Positions 36,200 through 44,467 are shown, numbered from the stretch's first letter. The stretch: DNA of 64,000 nt from Ancylothrix sp036704045 (GCA_036704045.1 DATNQM010000032.1:52619-116618); one strand, 5' to 3'. The notes: a model not told the origin generated them from the letters alone. Numbers and translations: made by a program.

Positions 36200-37195
36200 T
36201 TGAATCAATTAGACACCGGCATCTCAATTATTGGCTGTGGTTCGGCTTCCCCGGTAACGGGTTTAAATAACCACGCCCTCACTGCAATTGTCGAAACTTC
36301 CGATGAGTGGATCGCTTCTCGCACCGGCATCCGTGAACGTCGTGTGGCAAGTCCGCAAGAATGCCTCGCTGAATTAGCGACAAAGGCTTCTAAAAATGCT
36401 CTGGAAATGGCAAAAATTGAGCCGGAAGACCTGGATTTAATTATTTTGGCTACTTCAAGCGCTGATGATTTGTTTGGGAGTGCCGGTCAAATTCAAGCCA
36501 ATTTAGGGGCAACTCGTGCGGTGGCTTTTGATATGACGGCGGCTTGTTCGGGGTTTGTTTTTGGGTTGGTGACGGCCGGTCAATTTATTCGTACCGGTGT
36601 CTATAAAAATATTCTTTTAATTGGGGCTGATGTTCTTTCTCGGTGGGTAGATTGGAAAGACCGGCGTACTTGTATTTTATTTGGAGATGGCGCCGGTGCT
36701 GTGGTTTTACAGCGTTCCCAAAAAGATAATTTATTAGGTTTTGAATTACGCAGTGATGGGGCCGGTTATCACAATTTACAATTGGCTTATCAGCCGGAAT
36801 CTTACGAAATTACCCCTGGAGTTGATGTTAGTCAAGGGGGTTACAGTCGGATTACGATGAATGGTCAAGAAATTTATCGTTTTGCTGTAAAAAAAGTACC
36901 GGAAGTAATAGAAAAAGCTTTGTTTAGAGCTAATTTGACATCGGATAATATTGATTGGTTAATTATGCACCAAGCTAATCAACGAATTTTAGATGCGGTG
37001 GCGGATAGAATGAAAATTGATCCGCAAAAAGTAATTAGTAATTTGGCGCATCATGGCAATACTTCGGCGGCTTCTATTCCTCTGGCTTTGGATGAAGCGG
37101 TGAGGGAGGGAAAAATTAAGGCGGGAGATGTAATTGCTACGGCGGGTTTTGGTGCCGGTTTGAGTTGGGGGTCAGCGATTTTTTCGTGGGGATAA
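36200..37195 (+). CDS. fabH: Beta-ketoacyl-ACP synthase III
   Basis: FabH condenses acetyl-CoA with malonyl-ACP to start fatty acid synthesis. The triad is complete in 331 aa: Cys116 in TAACSGFVFG, His257 in IMHQANQRIL and Asn287 in HHGNTSAAS. The start is TTG, supported by GGAGG 6 nt upstream. It lies between plsX and fabD. This gene has notably many CCGG words for its base composition (13 counted by eye). Confidence 0.96.
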   Translation: MNQLDTGISIIGCGSASPVTGLNNHALTAIVETSDEWIASRTGIRERRVASPQECLAELATKASKNALEMAKIEPEDLDLIILATSSADDLFGSAGQIQANLGATRAVAFDMTAACSGFVFGLVTAGQFIRTGVYKNILLIGADVLSRWVDWKDRRTCILFGDGAGAVVLQRSQKDNLLGFELRSDGAGYHNLQLAYQPESYEITPGVDVSQGGYSRITMNGQEIYRFAVKKVPEVIEKALFRANLTSDNIDWLIMHQANQRILDAVADRMKIDPQKVISNLAHHGNTSAASIPLALDEAVREGKIKAGDVIATAGFGAGLSWGSAIFSWG

Positions 37196-37381
37196 AAAAC
37201 GGGTTTTCGGGATTGGGGGTGTGAAAATAAACGGAAAATTGCTTTAATATTTTTTGGTTGGGAAGTGCCGGTTTTTCAAGTTTGGCTGCCGGTATTTGAA
37301 AGAGATATAAGACTTATAAAAGTTGGTTTTTATGCTTATATCCAACCTACTAATAATACATGAAAAATGACAAGGGAAAAA

Positions 37382-38263
37382 ATGACAAAAACAGCTTGGG
37401 TATTTCCTGGACAAGGTTCGCAAGAAGTCGGAATGACGGCGGATTTTTTAAACTCACCAGTCGCTAAAGAACGATTTGAAACAGCCGAAAAAATTCTCGG
37501 TTGGTCGGTTGTAGAATTATGCGAATCTGATGAAGAAAAACTTTCTAATACTCTTTATACTCAACCCTGCCTTTATGTTGTTGAAACAATTTTAGTCGAT
37601 GCGTTGCGTGAAAAAGGACAGGAACCGGATCTAGTGGCCGGTCACAGTTTAGGCGAGTATGTTGCGCTTTATGCGGCGGGAGTTATTGACTTTGAAAGTG
37701 GTTTGCGTTTAGTTAAATGTAGGGCTGAATTGATGAGTGAAGCAGCTGGTGGTCAAATGGCTGCATTGATGGGTTTTGACCGCTTTCAACTGGAAAATAA
37801 AATCCAAGAAACGGCAGATGTAGTGTTAGCAAATGATAATAGTGTGGCGCAGGTTGTAATTTCGGGAACCCCTGAAGCTGTGGATGAAGTTATCTCAAAT
37901 ATCAAAACAAAACGGGCTGTAAAACTAAAGGTTTCTGGCGCTTTTCACTCGCATTTAATGGCACCGGCAGCAGCGGATTTTGCTAAGGTTTTAGATGGGG
38001 TGAATTTTGCTGAAGCTAAAGTGCCGGTTTTATCGAATACTGACCCTACACCGGCAACAGATGCAGCAACCTTAAAAGAACGTCTCAACCGCCAAATGAC
38101 AGGATCAGTACGGTGGCGTGAAATTATGCTCAACTTGCCAGAATTAGGAATAGAAAAGGTGGTAGAAATTGGCCCCGGTAAGGTGTTGACCGGCCTTATA
38201 AAACGCACCTGTCCTGATATTAAGTTGGAGAATATTAACAATCTGGCTCAAATTGGGGGTTAA
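37382..38263 (+). CDS. fabD: Malonyl CoA-ACP transacylase
   Basis: FabD loads malonate onto acyl carrier protein. The protein (293 aa) opens with AWVFPGQGSQEVGM, has the nucleophile GHSLGEY with Ser89, and the catalytic His in SGAFHSHLM. I chose ATG 37382 because AAGGGA precedes it by 5 nt; the ATG five codons upstream (37367) contains that ribosome site within its own codons. A palindromic repeat follows the stop immediately. Confidence 0.95.
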   Translation: MTKTAWVFPGQGSQEVGMTADFLNSPVAKERFETAEKILGWSVVELCESDEEKLSNTLYTQPCLYVVETILVDALREKGQEPDLVAGHSLGEYVALYAAGVIDFESGLRLVKCRAELMSEAAGGQMAALMGFDRFQLENKIQETADVVLANDNSVAQVVISGTPEAVDEVISNIKTKRAVKLKVSGAFHSHLMAPAAADFAKVLDGVNFAEAKVPVLSNTDPTPATDAATLKERLNRQMTGSVRWREIMLNLPELGIEKVVEIGPGKVLTGLIKRTCPDIKLENINNLAQIGG

Positions 38264-38378
38264 TTTTATCACACAGAGGACACGGAGGTTTTCACAGAGG
38301 ACACAGAGGAGGTAGCATAAATCTTTCTATACCTCTGTGTTCCTCTGCGCCTTCCTCTGCTTCCTCTGTGTGATAAAA
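38264..38378. repeat. Palindromic CCTCTGTG repeat, copy 2
   Basis: A perfect 17-bp inverted repeat bounds the element: TTTTATCACACAGAGGA (38264-38280) and its complement at 38362-38378. The interior is also self-complementary (CAGAGGACACAGAGG against CCTCTGTGTTCCTCTG). It lies between fabD (stop 38263) and plsC. Copy 1 is at 13021-13122. Confidence 0.85.
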
Positions 38379-38420
38379 AACCTATGATATTAATCAAATT
38401 AATCAAAGGTAGTTTGTATT

Positions 38421-39059
38421 GTGGGTAAAAGTCGAGAACCTGTTGAAAGTTTACTTTTGTACCATTTGTTTAAGTGGTCTGTTGTTGCACCGATGTTTAA
38501 TACTTATTTTCGAGGTCGCGTTTATGGCGCCGAAAATATGCCTACTTTGGGGCCGGTGGTGGTGGTAAGTAATCATGCCAGTCATTTTGATCCTCCTATT
38601 GTTTCTAGTTGTTTACGCCGACCTGTTGCTTATATGGCGAAGGAGGAATTGTTTCAGGTACCTGTTCTTAAGCAAGCAATTACGCTTTATGGTGCCTATC
38701 CTGTGAGTCGTGGCGCGGCAGATCGCAGTGCAATTCGTGCGGCTTTAAATTCTTTGGAAAATGGTTGGGCTACGGGGGTTTTTTTGCAGGGAACTCGAAC
38801 ACTAGATGGTAGAATTACTGAGCCTAAGTTGGGGGCTGCTTTGATTGCGGCTAAGGCTAATGTTCCTCTTTTGCCGGTGTGTTTGTGGGGTAGTGAGAAG
38901 ATTTTGGTAAAGGGTTCGGCGGTTCCTCGTTCTGTGCCGGTGACGGTTCGTGTGGGAGAATTAATTAAAGCTCCAATTTCGACAAATCGTGATGAGTTGG
39001 AAACTGTTACTAAAAAATGTGCGGATGTTATTAATGGAATGCACGATTTAGGCCGGTGA
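38421..39059 (+). CDS. plsC: 1-acyl-sn-glycerol-3-phosphate acyltransferase
   Basis: PlsC makes phosphatidic acid from lysophosphatidic acid at the membrane. The 212-aa protein has NHASHFDPP (His52, Asp57) and FLQGTRTLDGR in the acceptor-binding position, where QGTR stands in for the more usual EGTR. The start is GTG. Context supports the call: it follows plsX, fabH and fabD, giving successive steps of acyl chain and phospholipid synthesis, though the repeat at 38264-38378 may separate its transcript from fabD. Confidence 0.9.
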   Translation: MGKSREPVESLLLYHLFKWSVVAPMFNTYFRGRVYGAENMPTLGPVVVVSNHASHFDPPIVSSCLRRPVAYMAKEELFQVPVLKQAITLYGAYPVSRGAADRSAIRAALNSLENGWATGVFLQGTRTLDGRITEPKLGAALIAAKANVPLLPVCLWGSEKILVKGSAVPRSVPVTVRVGELIKAPISTNRDELETVTKKCADVINGMHDLGR

Positions 39060-39097
39060 TGTTATATTTAACCCTTGACGATTTTTGTTAAAAACAA

Positions 39098-39394
39098 ATG
39101 ATGCAGGATATTAGAGCAGAATTGAAGGAAATGTTGGATGAGTCGGAATGGGAATGGTTGATTCCTCATGCGCGACGGGAGGCAATTGTGGTGGTGACTC
39201 CCAATTTAGATTTGGTTGATGTTGGAGTGGCTATTGCTGGGGATAATGTGGAGTCTGTGCAACGTTGGATTAGTGAAGCGCTGATTTATAAGCCTTCTCA
39301 GGAAGAGTTGACTGATTGGAATGGCAATCAAAAAAAGCGTTTTAATACTTTAATTGTTCAGCCTTATGTTTTGATTCAAGAATTAGCGGCTTAA
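39098..39394 (+). CDS. DUF2288 family protein
   Basis: A 98-aa soluble protein matching the small DUF2288 family seen in cyanobacteria and proteobacteria (ESEWEWLIPHARREAIVVV, followed by LDLVDVGVAIAGD). Function is unknown. It starts 38 bp after plsC and may be co-transcribed. It ends in front of a strong hairpin facing the YdcF-like gene. Confidence 0.8.
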   Translation: MMQDIRAELKEMLDESEWEWLIPHARREAIVVVTPNLDLVDVGVAIAGDNVESVQRWISEALIYKPSQEELTDWNGNQKKRFNTLIVQPYVLIQELAA

Positions 39395-39399
39395 AAAAT

Positions 39400-39430
39400 T
39401 AGTTGGGTTTAGTCAAGCAAAACCCAACTA
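39400..39430 (-). terminator. Terminator between DUF2288 and YdcF-like genes
   Basis: TAGTTGGGTTT (39400-39410) pairs perfectly over 11 bp with AAACCCAACTA (39420-39430). On the minus strand it is followed by a T run, fitting a terminator for the YdcF-like gene. It can also stop the convergent DUF2288 transcript. Confidence 0.8.
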
Positions 39431-39488
39431 GCTTTTATCTATTTCTAAATTTCTAATCTAATTTTAATTATCGACTTTTTTTAGTGGT

Positions 39489-40118
39489 TTATTGGTAAGG
39501 AAAATATCGGCTTAAGCTTGAGCCTGTATGGCCGGTTGTTACCCACAAAATTGCTCTGGCACCATCTCTAATTGATTTTTCTATGGGTTCGGGTTCTTCT
39601 TGGGAGGGCACCGGCATGGGTTTAAATGTTATGCCTCTACTTCCTAAAATGATTTCTCCGATGATGCTTGCTCGTCTTATATGATAGTCGGATGTAACTA
39701 GATAAACGCTGTCAATGCCTCTGGCTTGGAGGTCGTCTACAAGGGTGGTGAAATTGGTTACAGTGTCGGTGGCGCGGTTGTCTAAGTGTAGCCTTTTTAA
39801 ATTCACACCGGCTTCTGAAAATACCCATTCTGCATATTCTGAGTTGCTGCCGCCGGTTATCCAAATTTCTAGGTTAGGATATTCACGGGCAAACTGGGCA
39901 GCAAATTTTTCCCGATCTGTTGCCCCACCCAACACTAATAAGGCTTGGGGTTGACTGAAAAAAGTTTTGATTTGGCGGTAGCCTATCCAACCAGTTAGGG
40001 AAAAAAAGACTAGCCAAAATAATATTACGGTGTCTCGCCATGACCTCGAAACCCGCTTTTTCTTTACTCTGTAGCGTCTGTTACGCTCTCTGGTTGGATG
40101 ATAACTCCTGTCAACCAT
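39489..40118 (-). CDS. YdcF/ElyC-type DUF218 membrane-anchored protein
   Basis: A protein of about 209 aa with a basic N terminus, one membrane helix (about 36-53) and a DUF218 domain: LLVLGGATDRE, ITGGSNSEY, NRATDTVTNF and LVTSDYHIRRA. DUF218 proteins include ElyC and SanA, which affect envelope integrity, but the biochemical activity is unsettled. The ATG at 40118 is used. A TTG 15 codons upstream (40163) lies 12 nt after GAGGAG and is an alternative. Confidence 0.8.
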   Translation of the reverse strand: MVDRSYHPTRERNRRYRVKKKRVSRSWRDTVILFWLVFFSLTGWIGYRQIKTFFSQPQALLVLGGATDREKFAAQFAREYPNLEIWITGGSNSEYAEWVFSEAGVNLKRLHLDNRATDTVTNFTTLVDDLQARGIDSVYLVTSDYHIRRASIIGEIILGSRGITFKPMPVPSQEEPEPIEKSIRDGARAILWVTTGHTGSSLSRYFPYQ

Positions 40119-40281
40119 TGTCGCTTGATTCCATAAAGTTACTGGCAGCAATTCCTTCGACAAGGCGTGGAATTGCTCCTCAAATCCCTTTCTGAGTTAT
40201 TTTGCTCACGTCGGGATTTTGTCTGGTTTAGCTTATCACAATAACGGGACTGGCCGGGGTCGAACCGGCGGCCTAGCGCTT

Positions 40282-41185
40282 CAGATTTGTGTGAGTTTCC
40301 TCACTTTCTGGACTATTCCTTCACCTTATGTTTGCAACACTTAGGTGGTGGCCGTTGTGTTCAAGGAGGTTTCAATTTTGTAGAGCATACTATCAGGAAC
40401 GTAGGGTTTTATGAACGTTAAAAAACGTTTCCCTTCTTGGGTTCCCATTCGCAGGCGGTAGCTGGTTTGGTTTTTGCTTAACCCCCATTTAAACCCCCAC
40501 ACTTCCAAAAAGTAAGAAATTATTATTTCATTTTCTTCTAGGGAAAGTGCGGTATTCAGCGTAATTTCTAGGGCGTGAATTTTGCCGTTTTTTCTCTTAA
40601 AAGACTTTGTTCCCGCATCGAGAAACCAAATTGCTATCCCCGCTATGGTTAAAAAATTTAGTAACTTTCTGGTTACGGTTTTTTTGCCTTTGGGATATAG
40701 CTTTTTTAGCAATATCCGTGTGAGGGGAATTTGTTTAGGTTCTAGGCGAATGAAGTCGCGGTCTTTTAGATGAATTACGCGGAGGTTTACCGGTTTTTTT
40801 GTAATTTGTTCGAGGAGTTGTTTTTTAAATAAAACATAATCCTCTTTGCCGGTGGAATGCTGGATAAAGAAGTTATTTTCAGTTCTTTTTGAAGAACCTA
40901 ATAACATTCCCAACAAAACGCCTCTCTGCTCTACTTTTGATAAGACATGAAAGTCTATCTTTTTTTCTCCTTAAACCAGTCTCTGCACCTTCCGAATTCG
41001 TCATTAATCTAGGTCTGTGTCTGTACATTTGTCATTGCTGATCAAACCAAGTTTTGACAAGGGACAAAGAACTAGGGACTACGTTTCGGCTTGGCTCAAG
41101 ATTACCGTATCTGTTGCCAGATTTAGGCTTCCTTGAATTTGACCACATTCAGACCTGGAGTTTCCTCCAAGCTGCCCGATTTTTC
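40282..41185 (-). mobile_element. Group I intron in tRNA-Arg(CCT), 904 nt
   Basis: The intron follows a U and ends in G, as group I introns do. Read on the minus strand it shows a P2 hairpin with a GAAA loop (41171-41154), the core blocks AATTCAAGGAAGCC and AATCTTGAGCCAAGCC like those of the cyanobacterial tRNA-Leu intron, a P7 strand GTGCAGAGACT, its partner ATAGTCC near the 3' end, and a P9 hairpin GTGAG-GAAA-CTCAC (40303-40290). The reading frame for a LAGLIDADG protein lies between the two P7 strands, that is in the P8 region. Group I introns are known at tRNA-Arg(CCU) in some bacteria. Confidence 0.9.
40341..40958 (-). CDS. Intron-encoded LAGLIDADG_2-type protein, probably catalytically dead
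   Basis: The frame encodes a LAGLIDADG-family homing endonuclease or maturase inside the tRNA-Arg intron. Motif 1 is LLGMLLGSS (residues 15-23), and motif 2 is IAIWFLDAG (108-116), followed by family features (SYRLRMGTQEG, PYVPDSMLYKI). The acidic residue before the final G of each motif is replaced: Ser in motif 1 and Ala in motif 2. Loss of DNA cutting is therefore likely. No ATG or GTG precedes motif 1. AAGGAG lies 8 nt before an in-frame ATA at 40958, used here as a tentative start. A TTG at 40916 is the alternative but cuts into motif 1. The frame is otherwise intact and ends in P8. Confidence 0.8.
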   Translation of the reverse strand: MDFHVLSKVEQRGVLLGMLLGSSKRTENNFFIQHSTGKEDYVLFKKQLLEQITKKPVNLRVIHLKDRDFIRLEPKQIPLTRILLKKLYPKGKKTVTRKLLNFLTIAGIAIWFLDAGTKSFKRKNGKIHALEITLNTALSLEENEIIISYFLEVWGFKWGLSKNQTSYRLRMGTQEGKRFLTFIKPYVPDSMLYKIETSLNTTATT

Positions 41186-41319
41186 AGGAGGCGCTCGCTC
41201 TATCCAACTGAGCTACAGCCCCATATCACAATCCATAATAACAGATATTGGCGTAATTTTGGAGATTTTTAGAGATTTTCTGTTATTAAGACTTTCGATA
41301 GATACCGGCCTGTTTGTTG

Positions 41320-42408
41320 TTAAGTTGAGTGCCAAGTTCCATCCCAAGGGCCACCACCAACTTCTAAGCCGCAACATTGACTGGTGGCGTTGAGGATGTC
41401 TTGAAACCGGCCTGCCTTTTTTTCCCGTAGGGTGAGGGTAAGGTCGCCGTAGGCGGTGTCGCGGCAGACGAATTTGAGGCCGTCTTGGGTGGGTGCTCTA
41501 AGGAGTAAACCAGGCCGGTTGGTGATGCCGGTGAGGGTGACTTCGTGATGATGTGTTTTGGCGTGCATTTGCCATCTTCCCCAGGGGGAAATTTCCCATG
41601 AAACTTTTGCGTTCCAGGGTACGAATTCATAGAATTTTTCTTGATAATGAATTCCTACCATTGCTACGCTTTCTTCCCACCACAAAACGCCGCGTCTTCC
41701 GCCACCGGCAGTTAAGGCAAGAGTTGGGTGATTTTCAAATAAATTGCAGTTGAACCAAAACCATTTTTTCGGAAAAGATCGGCCCCAATTTTTCTCGGAG
41801 TAGGCTGGGGCGTTGATGAATTCATAGCGTTTGTTTTGCCATTCAATGTAGCCGGTGGCGTGGCCGTGTGCCATTAATATTTGCCATCCTGGTTCAAATA
41901 TTGGCAAAGAAGATAACCAGCCGGCGGTTGATTGTTGGGGTGCATTTGTGTTTCCCCAGCCGTAAATTGGGGTAATTTCATACTGCCATTTTACGCTGTG
42001 GCCGGTGCTGGGGTCAAAAAGTTTTCCTTGGTTGAGTGTGGATGTTGCTTGATAGCCTTGGTGGATGTTTTTCTCAAATTCTTCTGGTGTTAAAAATTGG
42101 GCTGTTTCTGATTTGGAAAAGTTGGTTTTTCCCCAATGTCCTAAACCTAAGATATCTTGCCACGCCCAAAATTTTTTAACATCAGGAAACGTGCGAATAA
42201 AATAGGTATCATCGGGGCCGAGTATTTGGGCTGCACCTCCGGCAATGGGGGTGTCACCGGCCGGGTCTTCTATAGAATACATAAAGGCAAAAGTATTGCC
42301 ATCGGCGGGTAAAGTTACGCGGTAATACCAACCTTCAAAAAAGCGCCCGCTACCGTCCCAATGATAGCCGCTGTGGGGGGTTCGGAGTTTTATGGGAGGG
42401 TTACTCAT
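41320..42408 (-). CDS. Tocopherol cyclase
   Basis: The enzyme closes the chromanol ring in vitamin E synthesis; the plant form is VTE1. The 362-aa protein begins TPHSGYHWDGSGRFFEGWY, a strongly conserved family opening. It continues with FAFMYSIEDPAG, AYSEKNWGRSFPKKWFW and a lipocalin-like beta-rich C-terminal half. Length fits the bacterial family. Other tocopherol genes are not in the window. It stands alone; its 3' end is 98 bp from the 5' end of the intron-containing tRNA gene, which is on the same strand. Confidence 0.92.
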   Translation of the reverse strand: MSNPPIKLRTPHSGYHWDGSGRFFEGWYYRVTLPADGNTFAFMYSIEDPAGDTPIAGGAAQILGPDDTYFIRTFPDVKKFWAWQDILGLGHWGKTNFSKSETAQFLTPEEFEKNIHQGYQATSTLNQGKLFDPSTGHSVKWQYEITPIYGWGNTNAPQQSTAGWLSSLPIFEPGWQILMAHGHATGYIEWQNKRYEFINAPAYSEKNWGRSFPKKWFWFNCNLFENHPTLALTAGGGRRGVLWWEESVAMVGIHYQEKFYEFVPWNAKVSWEISPWGRWQMHAKTHHHEVTLTGITNRPGLLLRAPTQDGLKFVCRDTAYGDLTLTLREKKAGRFQDILNATSQCCGLEVGGGPWDGTWHST

Positions 42409-42818
42409 GTTTGGTTTAGCAAATTTTTTAATTAAACTTTTATGAGGTTAACATATTGGCGATGTCTGGTTAATTGTATTGTCATCTGCCAGATTTTTTA
42501 TTGATTTTGTCAGTAATGATGTTTAATTTTTTTTTAATATAGCGGTTTTCAATCATATCAAGTACAAAAACAACCCCCCAACCCCCCTTATTAAGGGTTT
42601 AAGAAGGGGCAAGGGGGGTTCAATCGTACCTCAGCAGATAGAGAAATGCTATAGATTTATATTTAATTTAAAATTAATAATAATTAAGCATAGCATAAAC
42701 ACACAATTAAATAAAATAGATAACAACAAAGCCGGCAAATTTAGCTAAAATCTGCCGGCTATTACTAAGATAGAAAAAATCGATGTCAATCGATGAATTT
42801 TAAAACAACATTGGGTCG
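42409..42818. other. Spacer with poly-C/poly-G hairpin
   Basis: AT-rich spacer of about 410 bp. It contains the hairpin at 42572-42620 and the word CAGCAGATAGAGAA near 42643 shared with the element at 28734-28817. No small ORF is convincing. Confidence 0.4.
42572..42620. repeat. C-rich/G-rich palindromic repeat
   Basis: AACCCCCC (42572-42579) pairs with GGGGGGTT (42613-42620), and a second CCCC block with GGGG inside. Hairpins of this composition recur in cyanobacterial spacers. A related one is at 61297-61335. Confidence 0.6.
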
Positions 42819-42977
42819 TTAATTTTCTTCACTGCTCATTTCTTCTTCATCAGTTGCCTTGGTTTCAGTGCGCTGCTTTCTGGAAAAACGGCCTGTATTT
42901 GTTTGTTTGCGGAACTGACGGGCATATTCGCGGTTGCGGAGTGCTTTTTCTTTTTTGGGATTGCGGCGTTTTGCCAT
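42819..42977 (-). CDS. Small basic protein, 52 aa
   Basis: A frame of 53 codons runs from ATG 42977 to the TAA ending at 42819. The peptide is very basic at the start (MAKRRNPKKEKALRNREYAR) and acidic at the end (DEEEMSSEEN). I believe near-identical small proteins occur across filamentous cyanobacteria, but I cannot name a function; nucleic-acid binding is a guess from charge. A GAGG sequence lies about 5 nt before the ATG. The gene is too short for routine ORF thresholds. Confidence 0.75.
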   Translation of the reverse strand: MAKRRNPKKEKALRNREYARQFRKQTNTGRFSRKQRTETKATDEEEMSSEEN

Positions 42978-43488
42978 GTGAACCTCATCGTTAATAAAAA
43001 CTACAAAAAATCTAAGGATTTACGGTGCAAGTTTGTTCGCTGCAATAAGGCAAAAAATTTCGCTTTTTCATTGCCGGCAAATAAAGTCTTGCCGCGAACA
43101 CAGCTTAAAACAAAGAACAAGGCCATACACTGCAACAACTGCCTTGATTTCACACGCACAGGCTGCCGGCGAAAATGGTCATCAACCACATCGTCTCTCT
43201 GAACGCATCATCCATATCAAAGCCTGTCAGAGAGCTATAAAAAACTCTGGCACTGAGTACAGGGTCGGGCTTGTTGGTAAGTTGTTACTCGTTTAACTTT
43301 GTCTCCTTGTTCAAATCGGTCACTCGACAGCGATCCTTATTGAACTTGCACCGGCACAGTATATGATAACAGGTTGGGGTTAATTTATTAATCTTCGTGT
43401 TTTAACAAGCTCCCCTCGGCTTCTGTCTATCGTTTTTCCAGAAAAACACAAAATTTTCTACTTTTTTACTCTTGACAAAAACTAATTT
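42978..43488. other. Divergent spacer, small basic protein / peroxiredoxin
   Basis: 511 bp. It is less AT-rich than most spacers here and contains a hairpin CTCTCTGA (43195-43202) / TCAGAGAG (43227-43234). Overlapping frames on both strands are short and inconsistent, so none is called. A regulatory RNA cannot be ruled out. Confidence 0.35.
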
Positions 43489-43953
43489 ATGACCATTAAC
43501 ATCGGTGAACTTGCTCCTGATTTCAGCCTACCGGACGCAGACGGTAATATCATTACTCTTTCTAGCTTGCGGGGCAAGCGCGTGGTGTTATACTTTTATC
43601 CCCGCGATAATACGCCTGGTTGCACCAAGGAAGCTTGTGCATTTAAAGATTTTTACACTGAGTATCAATCAAAAAATATTGTGGTACTGGGAATTAATAG
43701 TGATGATGCCAAAGCTCATACAAAATTTATCAACAAATATCAACTTCCTTTTCCTTTATTATGTGATGAAGGGGCAAAAGTTGCGACGGCTTATGAAAGT
43801 TACGGGCTGAAAAAATTTATGGGTAAAGAATATATGGGTGTTCACCGGCACACTTTTGTAATTGCCCCTGATGGTACTATCGAAAAAATTTACCGCAAGG
43901 TTAAACCGGAAACTCACGCAGCGGAAATTTTGGCAGATATTGGCGAGTCTTAA
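43489..43953 (+). CDS. bcp: Peroxiredoxin Q / BCP
   Basis: A thiol peroxidase that reduces hydrogen peroxide and lipid peroxides. The 154-aa protein has the active site FYPRDNTPGCTKEAC with peroxidatic Cys45 and the resolving Cys50 on the same helix, the PrxQ signature. It is cytosolic and depends on thioredoxin in known members. It stands alone, with the Nudix gene starting 58 bp downstream. Confidence 0.95.
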   Translation: MTINIGELAPDFSLPDADGNIITLSSLRGKRVVLYFYPRDNTPGCTKEACAFKDFYTEYQSKNIVVLGINSDDAKAHTKFINKYQLPFPLLCDEGAKVATAYESYGLKKFMGKEYMGVHRHTFVIAPDGTIEKIYRKVKPETHAAEILADIGES

Positions 43954-44011
43954 TTGGCTAGGAAAATTTGTAAAAAAAATCTAGCAAAAATCTTGAAAAA
44001 CCAACACTTTT

Positions 44012-44467
44012 ATGCAGCGTTTATGGCAGTATTTTCAAACAATTTTAGGGGTGATTTTTCGTCATCCTGTCACCGGCGCTGTGGCCGTTCCCATTTTACC
44101 GGATGGTCGAATTGTCATGATTCGTCGTCAAGATACGGGAGAGTGGGGTTTACCTGGAGGAATTGTCAATTGGGGTGAAGATATTACAACGGCAATTCGT
44201 CGAGAACTTCAGGAAGAAACAGGCTTAAATTTAGTTAAAATTCGTCGTTTAGTTGGGGTTTATTCTGCACCTGACCGAGACCCTAGAATTCACTCTATTT
44301 GTGTGCTTGTAGAGGCGGAAGTTGAGGGAGAAATGAAAGTTTTTGATACTTTGGAGATTGCAGAAGTTAGGGCTTTTTCTCGTGATGATTTACCTCAAGG
44401 TAAGCTTAGTCACGACCACAACCGGCAGTTACAAGATTATCTTAATGGGGACACGGTTTTAAATTAA
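44012..44467 (+). CDS. Nudix hydrolase
   Basis: A 151-aa Nudix protein with a complete box: G at 50, then IVNWGE, and RELQEETG (about 64-71). Family members hydrolyse nucleoside diphosphates linked to another moiety. The substrate cannot be told from sequence, and nothing in the flanks points to ADP-ribose, NADH or oxidised nucleotides. It is convergent with coaX, 22 bp apart. Confidence 0.88.
   Translation: MQRLWQYFQTILGVIFRHPVTGAVAVPILPDGRIVMIRRQDTGEWGLPGGIVNWGEDITTAIRRELQEETGLNLVKIRRLVGVYSAPDRDPRIHSICVLVEAEVEGEMKVFDTLEIAEVRAFSRDDLPQGKLSHDHNRQLQDYLNGDTVLN

Larger units (their letters stand above)
40245..41222 (-). tRNA. tRNA-Arg (CCT) gene interrupted by a group I intron
   Basis: On the minus strand the 5' exon (41222-41186) gives acceptor GGGGCTG, a D arm GCTC...GAGC and the anticodon stem AGCGC with loop CTCCT. 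The 3' exon (40281-40245) gives AA, the stem GCGCT, a T arm GCCGG-TTCGACC-CCGGC, acceptor CAGTCCC and discriminator G. Joined, they make a normal 74-nt cloverleaf with anticodon CCT. The split is after U36. CCA is not encoded. Confidence 0.92.

Noticed and set aside
41054..41393. Plus-strand frames opposite the tRNA-Arg 5' half and the intron
   Set aside because: They read across a structural RNA gene and the end of the tocopherol cyclase gene.
43033..43296. Overlapping 60-100-codon frames in the bcp upstream spacer
   Set aside because: Several frames on both strands overlap with none clearly better; no ribosome sites or family motifs.
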